Source: Pseudomarimonas salicorniae
Lineage (GTDB): Bacteria > Pseudomonadota > Gammaproteobacteria > Xanthomonadales > Xanthomonadaceae
Direction: 5' to 3'
Length of the DNA: 64,000 bases
Assembly: GCF_023156535.1 (NCBI RefSeq)
Contig: NZ_JALNMH010000010.1
Location: 62,001 to 126,000 of the forward strand
Below the pieces are notes generated by a model. The model searched no databases. It saw nothing but the letters and a program-made list of their open reading frames with translations, and had not been told where the DNA came from. This document shows, piece by piece, positions 45,785-53,644 of the stretch (position 1 is its first letter; each line of letters begins with the position of its first letter). A program made the position numbers and the translations under genes.

Positions 45785-46569
45785 GCGACATCCTCAACAC
45801 CATCATCGCCCGCAAGCACGACGAGGTCACCGCGCGGCGCAGCGTCTGGTCGATGGCCGAGCTCAGGGCCCGCGCCGCCGCAGCGCCGCCCTGCCGAGGC
45901 TTCGCCCGCGCCCTGCGCCAGCGGGTCGATGCCGGAACCGCCGGAGTGATCGCCGAGATCAAGAAGGCCAGCCCGAGCAAGGGGGTTATCCGGGCCGACT
46001 TCCATCCCGACGAGATCGCGCGCAGCTACGAGCGGGGCGGGGCGACCTGCCTGTCGGTGCTGACCGACATCGACTTCTTCCAGGGCAGCGATGACTACCT
46101 GAAAGAGGCCCGCGCCGCCTGTGCCCTGCCGGCCCTGCGCAAGGACTTCCTGGTCGATGCCTGGCAGGTCTACGAGTCGCGGACCCTGGGCGCCGACTGC
46201 GTGCTGCTGATCGTTGCCGCGCTGGGCGACGGGCAACTCGAGGAGTACGCAGGGCTAGCGGCCGAGCTGGGCATGGACGTGCTGGTCGAGGTGCACGATG
46301 AGCACGAGCTGCAGCGGGCCCTGCGCGTGCCGGCGCCCCTGCTCGGCATCAACAACCGCTCGCTGCGCACCTTCGAGGTGTCTCTCGACACCACCCTTCG
46401 CCTGCGCGAGGCGGTGCCCGGCGATCGCCTGCTGGTGACCGAAAGCGGCATCCACACGCCGGACGACGTGCGCCGCATGCGCGGCAATGGCGTGCACGCC
46501 TTCCTGGTCGGCGAGGCCTTCATGCGCGCCCCCGACCCGGGTACCGAGCTGGCCCGGCTGTTTGGCTGA
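45781..46569 (+). CDS. trpC: Indole-3-glycerol phosphate synthase
   Basis: 262 residues. TIM-barrel enzyme that closes the indole ring from 1-(2-carboxyphenylamino)-1-deoxyribulose 5-phosphate. Motifs present: [28 protein letters not shown] with the catalytic Lys, [51 protein letters not shown] and [11 protein letters not shown]. Length is normal and it is a single-domain TrpC (not fused to TrpF). It overlaps the ABM gene by 4 bases and its stop overlaps the probable TTG start of the HAD phosphatase gene. Confidence 0.96.
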   Translation: MSDILNTIIARKHDEVTARRSVWSMAELRARAAAAPPCRGFARALRQRVDAGTAGVIAEIKKASPSKGVIRADFHPDEIARSYERGGATCLSVLTDIDFFQGSDDYLKEARAACALPALRKDFLVDAWQVYESRTLGADCVLLIVAALGDGQLEEYAGLAAELGMDVLVEVHDEHELQRALRVPAPLLGINNRSLRTFEVSLDTTLRLREAVPGDRLLVTESGIHTPDDVRRMRGNGVHAFLVGEAFMRAPDPGTELARLFG

Positions 46570-47245
46570 GGCGGCGCCCCAGACAGGAGCGGTGCTGTTC
46601 GACTTCGACGGCACCCTGGTGCGCGGCGACTGCGTTGCAGGGTTCCTGCATGCCCAGTTCGCCCGGCATCCGTGGCGGCGTCTTGCGGCCTGTCTGCTGC
46701 TGCCGTTGCTGCCGCTGCTTGGCCACTGGCGCAGCGCCTGGATCCCCGCCTCGGCGTTCAGTTGGCTGCTGACCATCGGCCGGGACGATGCCTCGCTGAC
46801 CGCCGAACGCGCGGCCTATGTCGCCCGGCTGGGCGCCGAGCCCGGGCGCTGGCTGATTGCCCCCGCCGTGCAACGACTGCGCGAACACATCGCCTGCGGC
46901 GATCGGGTCGTCATCGTCACCGGCGCCGAGCAGGGCATGGCCGAACTGCTCTGGACCGCCCTGGTGCCCGACCTTGCCCGGTTGCCGATCGTCGGCAGCG
47001 CCATGCACCGGCGGCTGGGCGGCTATGTCGGCCGCTGGCACAACGTCGGCCGGCGCAAGCTCGCCAGCCTCGCCAAGGCCGGCTTGCATCCGCCCTTCGC
47101 CGCTGCCTACAGCGACAGCAGCAGCGATCTGGCCATGCTCGCCAGCGCCCGCCGCGTGGTCCTGGTCGCCCCCGACGCGACCCAGCAGCGCAAGATCCAG
47201 CGCGCCCTGCGCGTCGACGAGATCCTCGCGCCGCGCGAGGACTGA
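46562..47245 (+). CDS. HAD-family phosphatase (HAD-IB/SerB-like)
   Basis: 227 residues from a TTG at 46562 that overlaps the trpC stop; the only alternative, a GTG at 46592, would put CAGGAG almost on the start codon and remove residues just before motif I. Motif I is FDFDGTLV, motif II TGAEQ (Thr following VIV), the Lys is in RRKL and motif IV is [11 protein letters not shown], the full set for an aspartate-nucleophile phosphatase. A cap insertion (about 30-90) contains a hydrophobic stretch. The HAD-IB subgroup includes SerB and membrane-associated phospholipid or PSP-like phosphatases; the substrate is not visible. Coupling to trpC suggests co-expression with tryptophan synthesis genes, not necessarily a pathway role. 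Confidence 0.8.
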   Translation: MAEAAPQTGAVLFDFDGTLVRGDCVAGFLHAQFARHPWRRLAACLLLPLLPLLGHWRSAWIPASAFSWLLTIGRDDASLTAERAAYVARLGAEPGRWLIAPAVQRLREHIACGDRVVIVTGAEQGMAELLWTALVPDLARLPIVGSAMHRRLGGYVGRWHNVGRRKLASLAKAGLHPPFAAAYSDSSSDLAMLASARRVVLVAPDATQQRKIQRALRVDEILAPRED

Positions 47246-47254
47246 ACGCCGATC

Positions 47255-47519
47255 TGGCGCGAAGAAGACGTGCATAGGGTGCGGCTGGCCGCACCGGGCT
47301 TACCGTCCGAATGCCCTTATCGATGCGCCCAAGGCGCACCCTATGGGGCATCGCCGACGCCCAACGAAGCCCGACCGTAGGAGCGCACGTGGGCGCGACC
47401 GCGGCGTGACGTGTTCTCCACAGACCGCGGCCAGAGCGAACCTCCGCGGTCGCGGCCATGTCCGCTCCTGCGAAGAGCCCGCCCGATCGGGGTCGGCGGC
47501 GAATGTCCGATTTGCGCCC
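47255..47519. repeat. Composite palindromic element, short copy 1
   Basis: 265 bases starting 9 bases after the HAD gene stop. Ends are inverted: TGGCGCGAAGAAGAC at 47255 and GTCCGATTTGCGCCC ending at 47519. Module C (47273 onward, CATAGGGTGCGGCTGGCCGC to CCTATG at about 47344) is followed by a variant B module with arms headed GTAGGAGCGCACGTGGGCGC and ending GCTCCTGC, around a core CACAGACCGCGGCCAGAG. Module A is missing. The layout matches the copy at 52719-52981 almost base for base, including the linker CGCCCAACGA between C and B. The rest of the gap (47520-47689) holds only the promoter-like site listed next. Confidence 0.85.
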
Positions 47520-47614
47520 ATCCTTCGCCATGGCGCGCCGATCCGGGGCTTGGGATGTTACGGCGCCGTGCGCCAGGGGCTACCCCATGGCTCGTCGTGG
47601 CCGCCCCGGTCGGC

Positions 47615-47641
47615 TGTAACCTTTTTCCCCTGGGGGCCGTC
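47615..47641 (+). promoter_or_regulatory. Possible ECF-type promoter upstream of the Sel1-like lipoprotein gene
   Basis: TGTAACC at 47615-47621 and CGTC at 47638-47641 are separated by 16 bases, the AAC...CGTC pattern typical of many ECF sigma promoters. Transcription would start near 47648, about 40 bases before the lipoprotein ATG at 47690. An ECF sigma gene lies downstream (48480). I did not find the same pair in front of either sigma gene, so regulation by those factors is only a possibility. Confidence 0.35.
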
Positions 47642-47689
47642 ATTCAAGGCAGGCGCCGGGGGGCCGGCGCGTTGCCGGGGAGTCCTTGC

Positions 47690-48403
47690 ATGAAGCGTTT
47701 GCTGCCGTGTCTGTTCATCCTGCTGTCCGCCGCCGCTTGTTCCGAGCCGCCTGGAGCGCTGACCGGGCTGCAGCGCGAGCTGTTCAACTCGGATGGGTTT
47801 CTTGCCCGGCATCCCGATGTCGGCGAACGCAAGCGGGCGATCTGGCTTCTTGATCAGGGGCGCCACGAGGAGGCGCTGGCCGCGTTCCGCTCGGCCGCCC
47901 ACTACGGCGACAAGCCCTCGCAGGCGATGCTTGCCGAGATGTACTGGCAGGGCAGCCGCGTGACCCAGGACAGGGCAACGGCCTACGCCTGGATGGATCT
48001 CGCCGCCGAGCGCGGTTACGCGCTGTTCGTCGCCAAGCGCGAGCGCTACTGGCGCGCACTCAACCCTGCAGAGCGCCAGCGCGCGCTCGAAGTGGGAGCG
48101 AGGATCTACGAGGGGTTCGGGGACGAGGTCGCCATGCGGCGCCTGCAGACCGTGCTCGACCGCGGTCGTTTCGGCGTCACCGGCAGCCGGGTCGGCTTCG
48201 TCGGTGCGCTGACCGTGCTCGACCCGAGGCACGGGCTGCGTTTCACGTTCGATGGCGAGGACTATTACGACCGCCGCTTCTGGGAGATCGACCGCTACCG
48301 CGAGTTCACCGATGCCATCTGGTCGGGTTGGCCCCGGGGCGAGGTCGAGGTTGGGGGGGCGACCGTGGAGCGCTGCGTGTCGGGCGGCGACTGTGGGCAG
48401 TAG
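47690..48403 (+). CDS. Probable lipoprotein with Sel1-like repeats
   Basis: 237 residues, ATG 47690 with GGGGAG 7 bases upstream. The N-terminus MKRLLPCLFILLSAAAC is a lipoprotein signal with a lipobox ending at Cys17, so the mature protein is likely lipid-anchored. The central part (about 45-105) has helical Sel1/TPR-like units: GRHEEALAAFRSAAHYGDKPSQAM and the typical DRATAYAWMDLAAERGY. The C-terminal third is beta-like with no motif I know and ends in two Cys. Sel1-like lipoproteins often scaffold envelope complexes. The gene ends 76 bases before the second sigma cassette and may belong to its regulon. Confidence 0.72.
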   Translation: MKRLLPCLFILLSAAACSEPPGALTGLQRELFNSDGFLARHPDVGERKRAIWLLDQGRHEEALAAFRSAAHYGDKPSQAMLAEMYWQGSRVTQDRATAYAWMDLAAERGYALFVAKRERYWRALNPAERQRALEVGARIYEGFGDEVAMRRLQTVLDRGRFGVTGSRVGFVGALTVLDPRHGLRFTFDGEDYYDRRFWEIDRYREFTDAIWSGWPRGEVEVGGATVERCVSGGDCGQ

Positions 48404-48479
48404 GGGGGGCGCAGAGGGACGCGTCCGGCGGTCGGGGTCGGGCGGACCAGGCTCCCGGGCTCGCGGCTAAGATGCGGCC

Positions 48480-49082
48480 GTGAGCGCTTCGACCTCCACC
48501 CCCGCTTCCTGGCCTACGCGCGCCCTGCACGCGATGTGGCGCTTCGGTCGCGCCCATGCGCAGGATTCCGAGGCGCAGCTCATTGCCGCGGCTCGACGCG
48601 GGAATCGCGAGGCCCTCAGCGCGCTGTACCGGCGCCATGCCGGCGCGGCCTTTTCGCTGGCGCTGCGACTGTGTGGTGATCCCGATCAGGGCCAGGACCT
48701 GGTCCAGGACGCCTTCCTGCGCGCGTTCGACCGGCTCGACCGTTACCGCGGCGATGCCCCGTTCGGGGCATGGCTGCGCCGCATCCTCACCAACCTCGCG
48801 GCCGACCGTGCACGGAGCGATTGGCGTTGGGTACACGACGGTGAGGTCATCGATGCGCTGTCCGCCGGCGAGGGTGCAGGGCCGGGCGGGCAGATCGATG
48901 CTCTGGGTCTGCTTTCGCGACTGGCGCCGGCGGCGCGCATGGTCATGGTGATGTACGAGTATGAGGGCTACTCGCACGCCGAGATCGCCGGGTTGCTGGG
49001 ACGCACCGAGGTCTGGTCGAAGACCACCCTCTCGCGCGCCCGGGCGCGGCTCGCCGGCTGGCTGGAGGGTGAGGGGGCATGA
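48480..49082 (+). CDS. ECF RNA polymerase sigma factor, cassette 2
   Basis: 200 residues from a GTG at 48480 (an ATG 7 bases upstream is out of frame). Region 2: ALSALYRRHAGAAFSLALRL, DLVQDAFLRAFDRLDRYRGD, GAWLRRILTNLAADRARS. Region 4: MYEYEGYSHAEIAGLLGRTE with the recognition helix WSKTTLSRARARL. It is a paralogue of the protein at 27906-28460 (shared RYRGDAPFGAW, EIA...VWSK). The next gene overlaps by 4 bases. The N-terminal about 30 residues precede region 2 and may be shorter in reality, since start choice is uncertain. Confidence 0.9.
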   Translation: MSASTSTPASWPTRALHAMWRFGRAHAQDSEAQLIAAARRGNREALSALYRRHAGAAFSLALRLCGDPDQGQDLVQDAFLRAFDRLDRYRGDAPFGAWLRRILTNLAADRARSDWRWVHDGEVIDALSAGEGAGPGGQIDALGLLSRLAPAARMVMVMYEYEGYSHAEIAGLLGRTEVWSKTTLSRARARLAGWLEGEGA

Positions 49083-49468
49083 GCAGCGATTCCCGCGACC
49101 GGCGCGTGGACGATTACCTGCGCGGCCTGCCTGGGGCCATGCCGCCGGCGGACCTGGGTGAGCGGATTCTCGCCCGGCACGCCTCACGAAGGCGGCTGCG
49201 GCGGCTGCTCCCGCTGGCGGCCGCTGCCACCCTGCTGGCCGGATTCCTTGCCTGGCGCGCGCAGACGCCGGCCGCTCCGCCGGTGCTCGTGGTCGATCCT
49301 CCGGCGGCCCTGCTCGACCTGCGCAGCGTCGACCGTCGGTTGCAGGCCGCCTATCTGGCCGGCGCGGGTGAAACCGAGCTGGACCGCCTGTGGAATGCGC
49401 GCGAGCAGGCCGTGGCCGAACTCCGCGGCGGGGGTCACGGCTCCGGTCGGCGGCAGGTTCGTCTGTGA
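49079..49468 (+). CDS. Probable membrane anti-sigma factor, cassette 2
   Basis: 129 residues. A short cytoplasmic N-terminus (LPGAMPPADLGERILARHAS), a basic RRRLRR patch, one membrane helix (about 44-60) and a periplasmic tail with VDRRLQAAYLAGA...LWNAREQAV. The same three elements occur in the same order in the protein at 28457-28918. No zinc anti-sigma motif is present. It overlaps the sigma gene by 4 bases and the PDZ gene by 4 bases (GTGA), so all three are translated together. The function is inferred from coupling and topology. Confidence 0.7.
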   Translation: MSSDSRDRRVDDYLRGLPGAMPPADLGERILARHASRRRLRRLLPLAAAATLLAGFLAWRAQTPAAPPVLVVDPPAALLDLRSVDRRLQAAYLAGAGETELDRLWNAREQAVAELRGGGHGSGRRQVRL

Positions 49469-49983
49469 GCCGGCTGAGCTGGCTGTGCCTGGCTGCCCTC
49501 GTCGCTGTCGGTCCCTCGATGGCGGCCGAAAGCGAGGTCGAACGGCAGGTGGCGGACGAGGTCGAAGCGGCCCTGTTGCGCCTTGCCGAATCCGGCGCGC
49601 TGGCCGAGACAGGGCGCAGCCTGAGCATCGAGCGTGAGCCCAGGGTGCGCTACGAGCTCGGGGCCGTGGTGGAGATCGATACCGCCTCGGGTGAGGCGCC
49701 GATCGTCGCCATCACCCCGGGTGGCAGCGCAGAGCGGATGGGACTACGGGTCGGCGACCGCATCCTGGCGATCAATGACCTCGACCTGACCCGCAGCGAG
49801 GACCCAGGCGCGGATTTCGCCCGCTCCACGGCCCGTGCCCAGGGCCGGCTTCGGCTCGTCGTGCGGCGCGGTGAGCGTCGCCTGGAGTTGGCCGGCAGTG
49901 CCGAACGGGTACTGGTACCCGGATTCAGGCTGCGCATCGAGCAGCCGGACCTCAACTCGACCGGCGTTGAGCCCTTGCGTTGA
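49465..49983 (+). CDS. Exported PDZ-domain protein, cassette 2
   Basis: 172 residues from a GTG at 49465 that overlaps the previous stop. A signal peptide (1-19, ending PSMAA) is followed by a helical linker and a PDZ-like domain (about 60-150): VRYELGAV, IVAITPGGSAERMGLRVGDRILAIND. It aligns with residues about 60-160 of the cassette-1 protein (28893-29783) but stops where that protein's second domain begins, so it is the shorter form. There is no protease domain. It probably senses or relays an envelope signal to the neighbouring anti-sigma factor; this is inference. Confidence 0.72.
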   Translation: MSRLSWLCLAALVAVGPSMAAESEVERQVADEVEAALLRLAESGALAETGRSLSIEREPRVRYELGAVVEIDTASGEAPIVAITPGGSAERMGLRVGDRILAINDLDLTRSEDPGADFARSTARAQGRLRLVVRRGERRLELAGSAERVLVPGFRLRIEQPDLNSTGVEPLR

Positions 49984-50023
49984 AGCGAAGCGGAAGGCCC
50001 TTGCGTCGGGGGTCACAAGAAAA

Positions 50024-50045
50024 TACGTTAGTGCTTACGTAAGTG
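50024..50045. promoter_or_regulatory. Likely operator of the MarR-GNAT gene
   Basis: TACGTTAGTG (50024-50033) and TACGTAAGTG (50036-50045) are near-identical direct repeats 2 bases apart, and CTTACGTAAG (50034-50043) is a perfect 10-bp palindrome. The A/T-rich site abuts the start codon of the MarR-type regulator and contrasts with the surrounding GC-rich sequence. Binding by the encoded protein would block its own expression. Confidence 0.6.
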
Positions 50046-51026
50046 ATGAATGCAGCCATGAAAGCAAATTGCTACGGCGAACTGGCATTGGGCTCTCGTC
50101 TGCGGGCATTAAGCGACCGCCTGTTCGATGCGGTCGACGAGGTCTATCACCAGCAGGGGGCCGGCATCCAGTCGCGCTGGTTCCTGCTGCTGCGCGTGCT
50201 GCTTGACGAGGGCCCGATGCCGGTCAGCGAGCTGGCCGCCGCCTTGGGCCAGAGCCATGCCGCGGTCAGCCAGCTGTCGCGCAAGTTGCAGGCCGAGGGG
50301 CTGCTGGAGCGGCGCAGCGACCCGGAAGATGCGCGGCGCAGCGTGCTGGCCCTGAGCGCCGAGGGCGAACGCCGGCTGCAGGCCCTGCAGCCCCTCTGGG
50401 CGAGCATCCGGGAAGCGGTTGGCGAATGCATCGCCCGCAGCGGCCATCCCCTGCTCGACGCGGTATCGGCGCTCGAAGCTGAACTCGATCGCACGCCCCT
50501 GGCGGATGCCATCAACCGCGAGCAGGCCCGGCGACGCGCCGCGGAGGTGCGCATCGTGCCCTTCGAGGCAGCGTATCGCGGCGATTTCTACCGGCTCAAT
50601 GCCGAGTGGCTGACCCGCTACTTCTGCATCGAGGAAATCGACCACCGGGTGTTGTCGCAGCCGGAGACCGAGATCCTCCAGCCTGGCGGCTCGATCCTGT
50701 TCGCGCTGCTGGGCCACGAGGTGATCGGCACCTGTGCCCTGCTGCCGGACGGCGAAGGCCGCTTCGAGCTGACCAAGATGGCGGTAACCGCCTCGGCGCA
50801 GGGGCTGGGCATCGGCAGGAAACTGCTGGTGGCGGCCATCGAGGAGTTCAAGCGCCTGGGCGGGACGGAACTGTTCCTGGAATCGCACAGCAGCCTCGGA
50901 CCGGCGCTGGCGCTTTACCAGTCTCTGGGCTTCGAGCGCATGCCGACGCGCAGGCCCGGCTCGCACTACCAGCGCTCGGACGTCTACATGATCTGGCCCA
51001 GCGCGCAGGCATCGCGCGCCGCCTGA
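50046..51026 (+). CDS. MarR-family regulator fused to a GNAT acetyltransferase
   Basis: 326 residues from the ATG at 50046; GTG 50043 and ATG 50058 are possible alternatives. Residues about 10-150 are a MarR winged helix (VSELAALGQSHAAVSQLS-like segment, then RRSDPEDARRSVLALSAEG for the wing). Residues about 165-320 are a GNAT acetyltransferase with the acetyl-CoA loop region AQGLGIGRKLLVAA and the terminal YQSLGFER. Fusions of this kind are common in proteobacteria; the DNA-binding half probably autoregulates through the palindrome at 50024-50045, and the acetyltransferase substrate is unknown. Convergent with clp, 15 bases apart. Confidence 0.85.
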   Translation: MNAAMKANCYGELALGSRLRALSDRLFDAVDEVYHQQGAGIQSRWFLLLRVLLDEGPMPVSELAAALGQSHAAVSQLSRKLQAEGLLERRSDPEDARRSVLALSAEGERRLQALQPLWASIREAVGECIARSGHPLLDAVSALEAELDRTPLADAINREQARRRAAEVRIVPFEAAYRGDFYRLNAEWLTRYFCIEEIDHRVLSQPETEILQPGGSILFALLGHEVIGTCALLPDGEGRFELTKMAVTASAQGLGIGRKLLVAAIEEFKRLGGTELFLESHSSLGPALALYQSLGFERMPTRRPGSHYQRSDVYMIWPSAQASRAA

Positions 51027-51041
51027 ATCACAAGGGCGTCG

Positions 51042-51728
51042 TCAGCCCCGCGGGTGGTAGACCACGATGGTCTTGCCGTGTGCTTCCAGCGCGCCGTTCT
51101 CCTCCAGCTGCTTGAGGACCCTGCCGGCCATCTCGCGCGAGCAGCCGACGATGCGGGCCAGCTCCTGGCGGCTGACCCGGATCTGGGTGCCCTTGGGGTG
51201 GCTCATCGCGTCGGGCTCCTGGCAGAGGTCGTTCAGCGTATTGGTGATCCGGCTGGTGACGTCCATGAAGGCCAGGCGGCTGGCCTTGCGCGAGGTGTGG
51301 AGCAGGCGCTTGGTCAGCTGCTGGCCGATGGCGAAGAGCAGCTTCGGGCAGTCGTCCTGCAGCGGGCCCGAGAACAGCGCGTGCAGCCGCTCGACGCCGA
51401 TCTCGGCCAGCTCGGTCACCGTGCGGGTGCGCATCACCACCTCGCGGGACGGGGTGCTGACGAAGATCCCGGTCTCGCCGACGAAGTCCCCTGCGTTGAA
51501 ATAGCCCAGGACCAGCTCCCGGCCGTCTTCTTCCTCGACCACCGCCGACAGCGAGCCGCTGATGATGTAGTACATGGTCCCTGCCGGGTCGCCCGGGCGG
51601 AACACGTCGGAGCGGCTGGGGTAGCGCCGGCGGTGGCAGTGCGCCAGGAACCGGTCGATGGTGGCCCGGTCGGGTGCAAGGGACGGCGGCGCGTGGGGAC
51701 GCCGGAGGGTGGAAACGAGCATCGACAT
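51042..51728 (-). CDS. clp: CRP/FNR-type global regulator Clp
   Basis: 228 residues, ATG 51728 with GGGAG 9 bases upstream. An N-terminal cyclic-nucleotide-binding-fold domain (VFRPGDPAGTMYYIISGSLSA, then FNAGDFVGETGIF) and a C-terminal winged helix with SRQELARIVGCSREMAGRVLKQLE are intact. In Xanthomonas the orthologue Clp activates extracellular enzyme and virulence genes and is inhibited by cyclic di-GMP, unlike cAMP-activated CRP; a cyclic di-GMP-producing enzyme is encoded at 24943. Its promoter region contains the palindrome TGTGCG-N4-CGCACA (51773-51788), a CRP-like site suggesting autoregulation. Divergent from speD, as in related genomes I know. Confidence 0.93.
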   Translation of the reverse strand: MSMLVSTLRRPHAPPSLAPDRATIDRFLAHCHRRRYPSRSDVFRPGDPAGTMYYIISGSLSAVVEEEDGRELVLGYFNAGDFVGETGIFVSTPSREVVMRTRTVTELAEIGVERLHALFSGPLQDDCPKLLFAIGQQLTKRLLHTSRKASRLAFMDVTSRITNTLNDLCQEPDAMSHPKGTQIRVSRQELARIVGCSREMAGRVLKQLEENGALEAHGKTIVVYHPRG

Positions 51729-51772
51729 GGCCTGCGCTCCCGGCGCGGGTCAACAGAATGCGCCAAGCGTAC

Positions 51773-51788
51773 TGTGCGTTGGCGCACA
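51773..51788. promoter_or_regulatory. CRP/Clp-like binding site
   Basis: TGTGCG (51773-51778) and CGCACA (51783-51788) form a perfect 12-base inverted repeat around TTGG. It resembles the CRP consensus TGTGA-N6-TCACA. The centre is about 52 bases upstream of the clp ATG, and about 106 bases upstream of the speD start. Confidence 0.6.
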
Positions 51789-51809
51789 GATTCAACGCGG
51801 AATGAACCC

Positions 51810-51829
51810 ACGGTGGTAGTGGCCACCGT
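51810..51829. promoter_or_regulatory. Hairpin or operator upstream of speD
   Basis: ACGGTGG (51810-51816) pairs perfectly with CCACCGT (51823-51829) around TAGTGG, followed by TTTTAG on the + strand. It lies 57 bases before the speD start. It could be a leader hairpin, a weak terminator-like attenuator, or a second operator. Confidence 0.4.
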
Positions 51830-51886
51830 TTTAGCCGATACTTGAAGGTTCTGTCCCCCTCGCCGGTCCCAAAGGGAATGCACGCC

Positions 51887-52705
51887 GTGGTCAAGCCGCT
51901 CCCGCGTCTGAAGCTGCAAGGCTTCAACAATCTCACCAAGGCCCTGTCGTTCAACATCTACGACATGTGCTACGCGGTCACCGACGAACATCAGGCCCGC
52001 TACATCGAGTACATCGACGAGGTGTACAACGCCGACCGGCTGACCCAGATCCTGACCGAGGTCGCCGACATCATCGGCGCCAACGTGCTGAACGTCGCCA
52101 GGCAGGACTACGACCCGCAGGGCGCCTCGGTGACCATCCTGATCTCCGAGGAGCCGGTGGTCGACAAGAAGGCCGCCGGCAAGGAGGTCGTCGCCGGCGC
52201 CGTGCGCGAGCATGCCGACGAGGCATCGGTGGTGGCGCATCTGGACAAGAGCCACATCACCGTCCACACCTATCCGGAAACCCACCCGCACAACGGCATC
52301 GCCACCTTCCGGGCCGACATCGACGTCGCCACCTGCGGGGTGATCTCGCCGCTGAAGGCGTTGAACTTCCTGATCGAGAGCTTCGATTCGGACATCGTGG
52401 TGATGGACTACCGCGTGCGCGGTTTCACCCGCGACGTGCGCGGCCGCAAGCACTACATCGATCACCGCATCAACTCGATCCAGGATTACCTGGCCAAGAA
52501 CATCAAGAACCGCTACGAGATGTTCGACGTCAACGTGTACCAGGAGAACATCTTCCACACCAAGATGCATGTGAAGGAGTTCGACCTGGACAGCTACCTG
52601 TTCGAGGAAAAGGCCAAGAACCTCAGCTTCAAGGAGCGCCTGCGCATCGAGTCCGCGCTCAAGCGCGAGATCGAGGAGCTCTTCCACGGCCGCAACCTCG
52701 ACTGA
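51887..52705 (+). CDS. speD: S-adenosylmethionine decarboxylase proenzyme
   Basis: 272 residues from GTG 51887, chosen because AAAGGGA (51871-51877) is at proper distance; an in-frame ATG at 51878 would sit almost on that site. SpeD decarboxylates S-adenosylmethionine to supply aminopropyl groups for spermidine. The proenzyme self-cleaves at [12 protein letters not shown], with Ser122 becoming the pyruvoyl cofactor. The N-terminal [17 protein letters not shown], the Cys-containing [17 protein letters not shown] and the C-terminal [14 protein letters not shown] fit the class 1A (E. coli-type) enzyme. speE is not in the window. Confidence 0.95.
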   Translation: MVKPLPRLKLQGFNNLTKALSFNIYDMCYAVTDEHQARYIEYIDEVYNADRLTQILTEVADIIGANVLNVARQDYDPQGASVTILISEEPVVDKKAAGKEVVAGAVREHADEASVVAHLDKSHITVHTYPETHPHNGIATFRADIDVATCGVISPLKALNFLIESFDSDIVVMDYRVRGFTRDVRGRKHYIDHRINSIQDYLAKNIKNRYEMFDVNVYQENIFHTKMHVKEFDLDSYLFEEKAKNLSFKERLRIESALKREIEELFHGRNLD

Positions 52706-52718
52706 GGACGGCCGCGTC

Positions 52719-52981
52719 GGGCGGAGAGAAGACATTCATAGGGTGCGGCTGGCCGCACCGGACGTACCGTCCGAACGCCCGAATGGGTGCGCCCAAGGCA
52801 CACCCTATGAGGCTTCGCTGAGGCCCAACGAGGCCCGACTGTAGGAGCGCACATGGGCGGACCGCGGCGTGACGTGTTCTCCACAGACCGCGGCCAGAGT
52901 GAGCCTCCGCGGTCGCGGCCATGTTCGCTCCTACGAAAAGCTCGCCCATCCGAAGCCGCGGCGAACGTCTGCTTCGCGCCC
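52719..52981. repeat. Composite palindromic element, short copy 2
   Basis: 263 bases filling most of the gap between speD and coq7 (52706-52996). Inverted ends: GGGCGGAGAGAAGAC at 52719 and GTCTGCTTCGCGCCC ending at 52981. Module C (CATAGGGTGCGGCTGGCCGC to CCTATG) and a variant B module (arms headed GTAGGAGCGCACATGGGC, ending GCTCCTAC, core CACAGACCGCGGCCAGAG) are arranged exactly as in the copy at 47255-47519; module A is absent. Short open frames inside are consequences of the palindromes. Confidence 0.85.
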
Positions 52982-52996
52982 TCCTGGTCCCTTCGC

Positions 52997-53644
52997 TTAC
53001 AGCCGATAGGCCAGCGTCTTCATGATCCGACTGGTCCACTGCATCAGCCGCGGAATCGGCTCGGGCAGCAGCTTGGCGCCGGCGGCGCGTGCATGTTCCC
53101 CGTGCTCGGCCTCGTCCGCCTGCATCTGGCTGAGGATGGCCCGGCTCCGCGCGTCCTCCGCCGGCAGACGCTCGAGGTGTTCGCCAAGATGTGCTTCGAC
53201 CTGCCGCTCCGTCTCGACCACGAAGCCGAGGTTGTAGCCGTCGCCGTACAGCCCGGCGGCAACGCCCAGGGCGTAGCTCCCTGCGTACCAGACCGGATTC
53301 AGCCGGCTTGGCCGGCTGTCCAGTTCGCGCAGGCGAGCGGCGCACCAGGCGAGGTGGTCGCCTTCTTCAGCCGCTGCCTGCAGAAGGGTTTCGCGGGTGG
53401 CCGCGTCCCGCGCCACGGCGGCCTGCCCGCGATACAGCGCCTGGGCGCAGACCTCACCGGCGTGGTTGATCCGCATCAGCCCGGCGACGTGGCGGCGGGC
53501 CGGGCGGTCGAGGTCTGCCGGCGGGTGCGCATCGCCGGGGCTGGGGCGCGCGGCCTCCGGGGCTTCTGCCAGGCTGGTGACCAGGCCCGACTCGATTGCC
53601 GACAGCGCGCGGTCGAGCGGGGAAAGGGTGCGTCGGAGAGTCAT
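52997..53644 (-). CDS. coq7: Ubiquinone hydroxylase Coq7 (3-demethoxyubiquinol 3-hydroxylase)
   Basis: 215 residues. A ferritin-like di-iron enzyme that carries out the last hydroxylation of ubiquinone synthesis. Di-iron ligand motifs are visible: [19 protein letters not shown] (with the E..H after), EEGDHLAWC (E..H), [11 protein letters not shown] (E) and DEAEHGEHA (E..H). Many gammaproteobacteria use UbiF instead; Coq7 is usual in Lysobacterales. The ATG (53644) overlaps the Fe-S protein stop by 4 bases, so it is the second gene of that operon. A composite repeat element begins 15 bases beyond its stop. Confidence 0.93.
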   Translation of the reverse strand: MTLRRTLSPLDRALSAIESGLVTSLAEAPEAARPSPGDAHPPADLDRPARRHVAGLMRINHAGEVCAQALYRGQAAVARDAATRETLLQAAAEEGDHLAWCAARLRELDSRPSRLNPVWYAGSYALGVAAGLYGDGYNLGFVVETERQVEAHLGEHLERLPAEDARSRAILSQMQADEAEHGEHARAAGAKLLPEPIPRLMQWTSRIMKTLAYRL

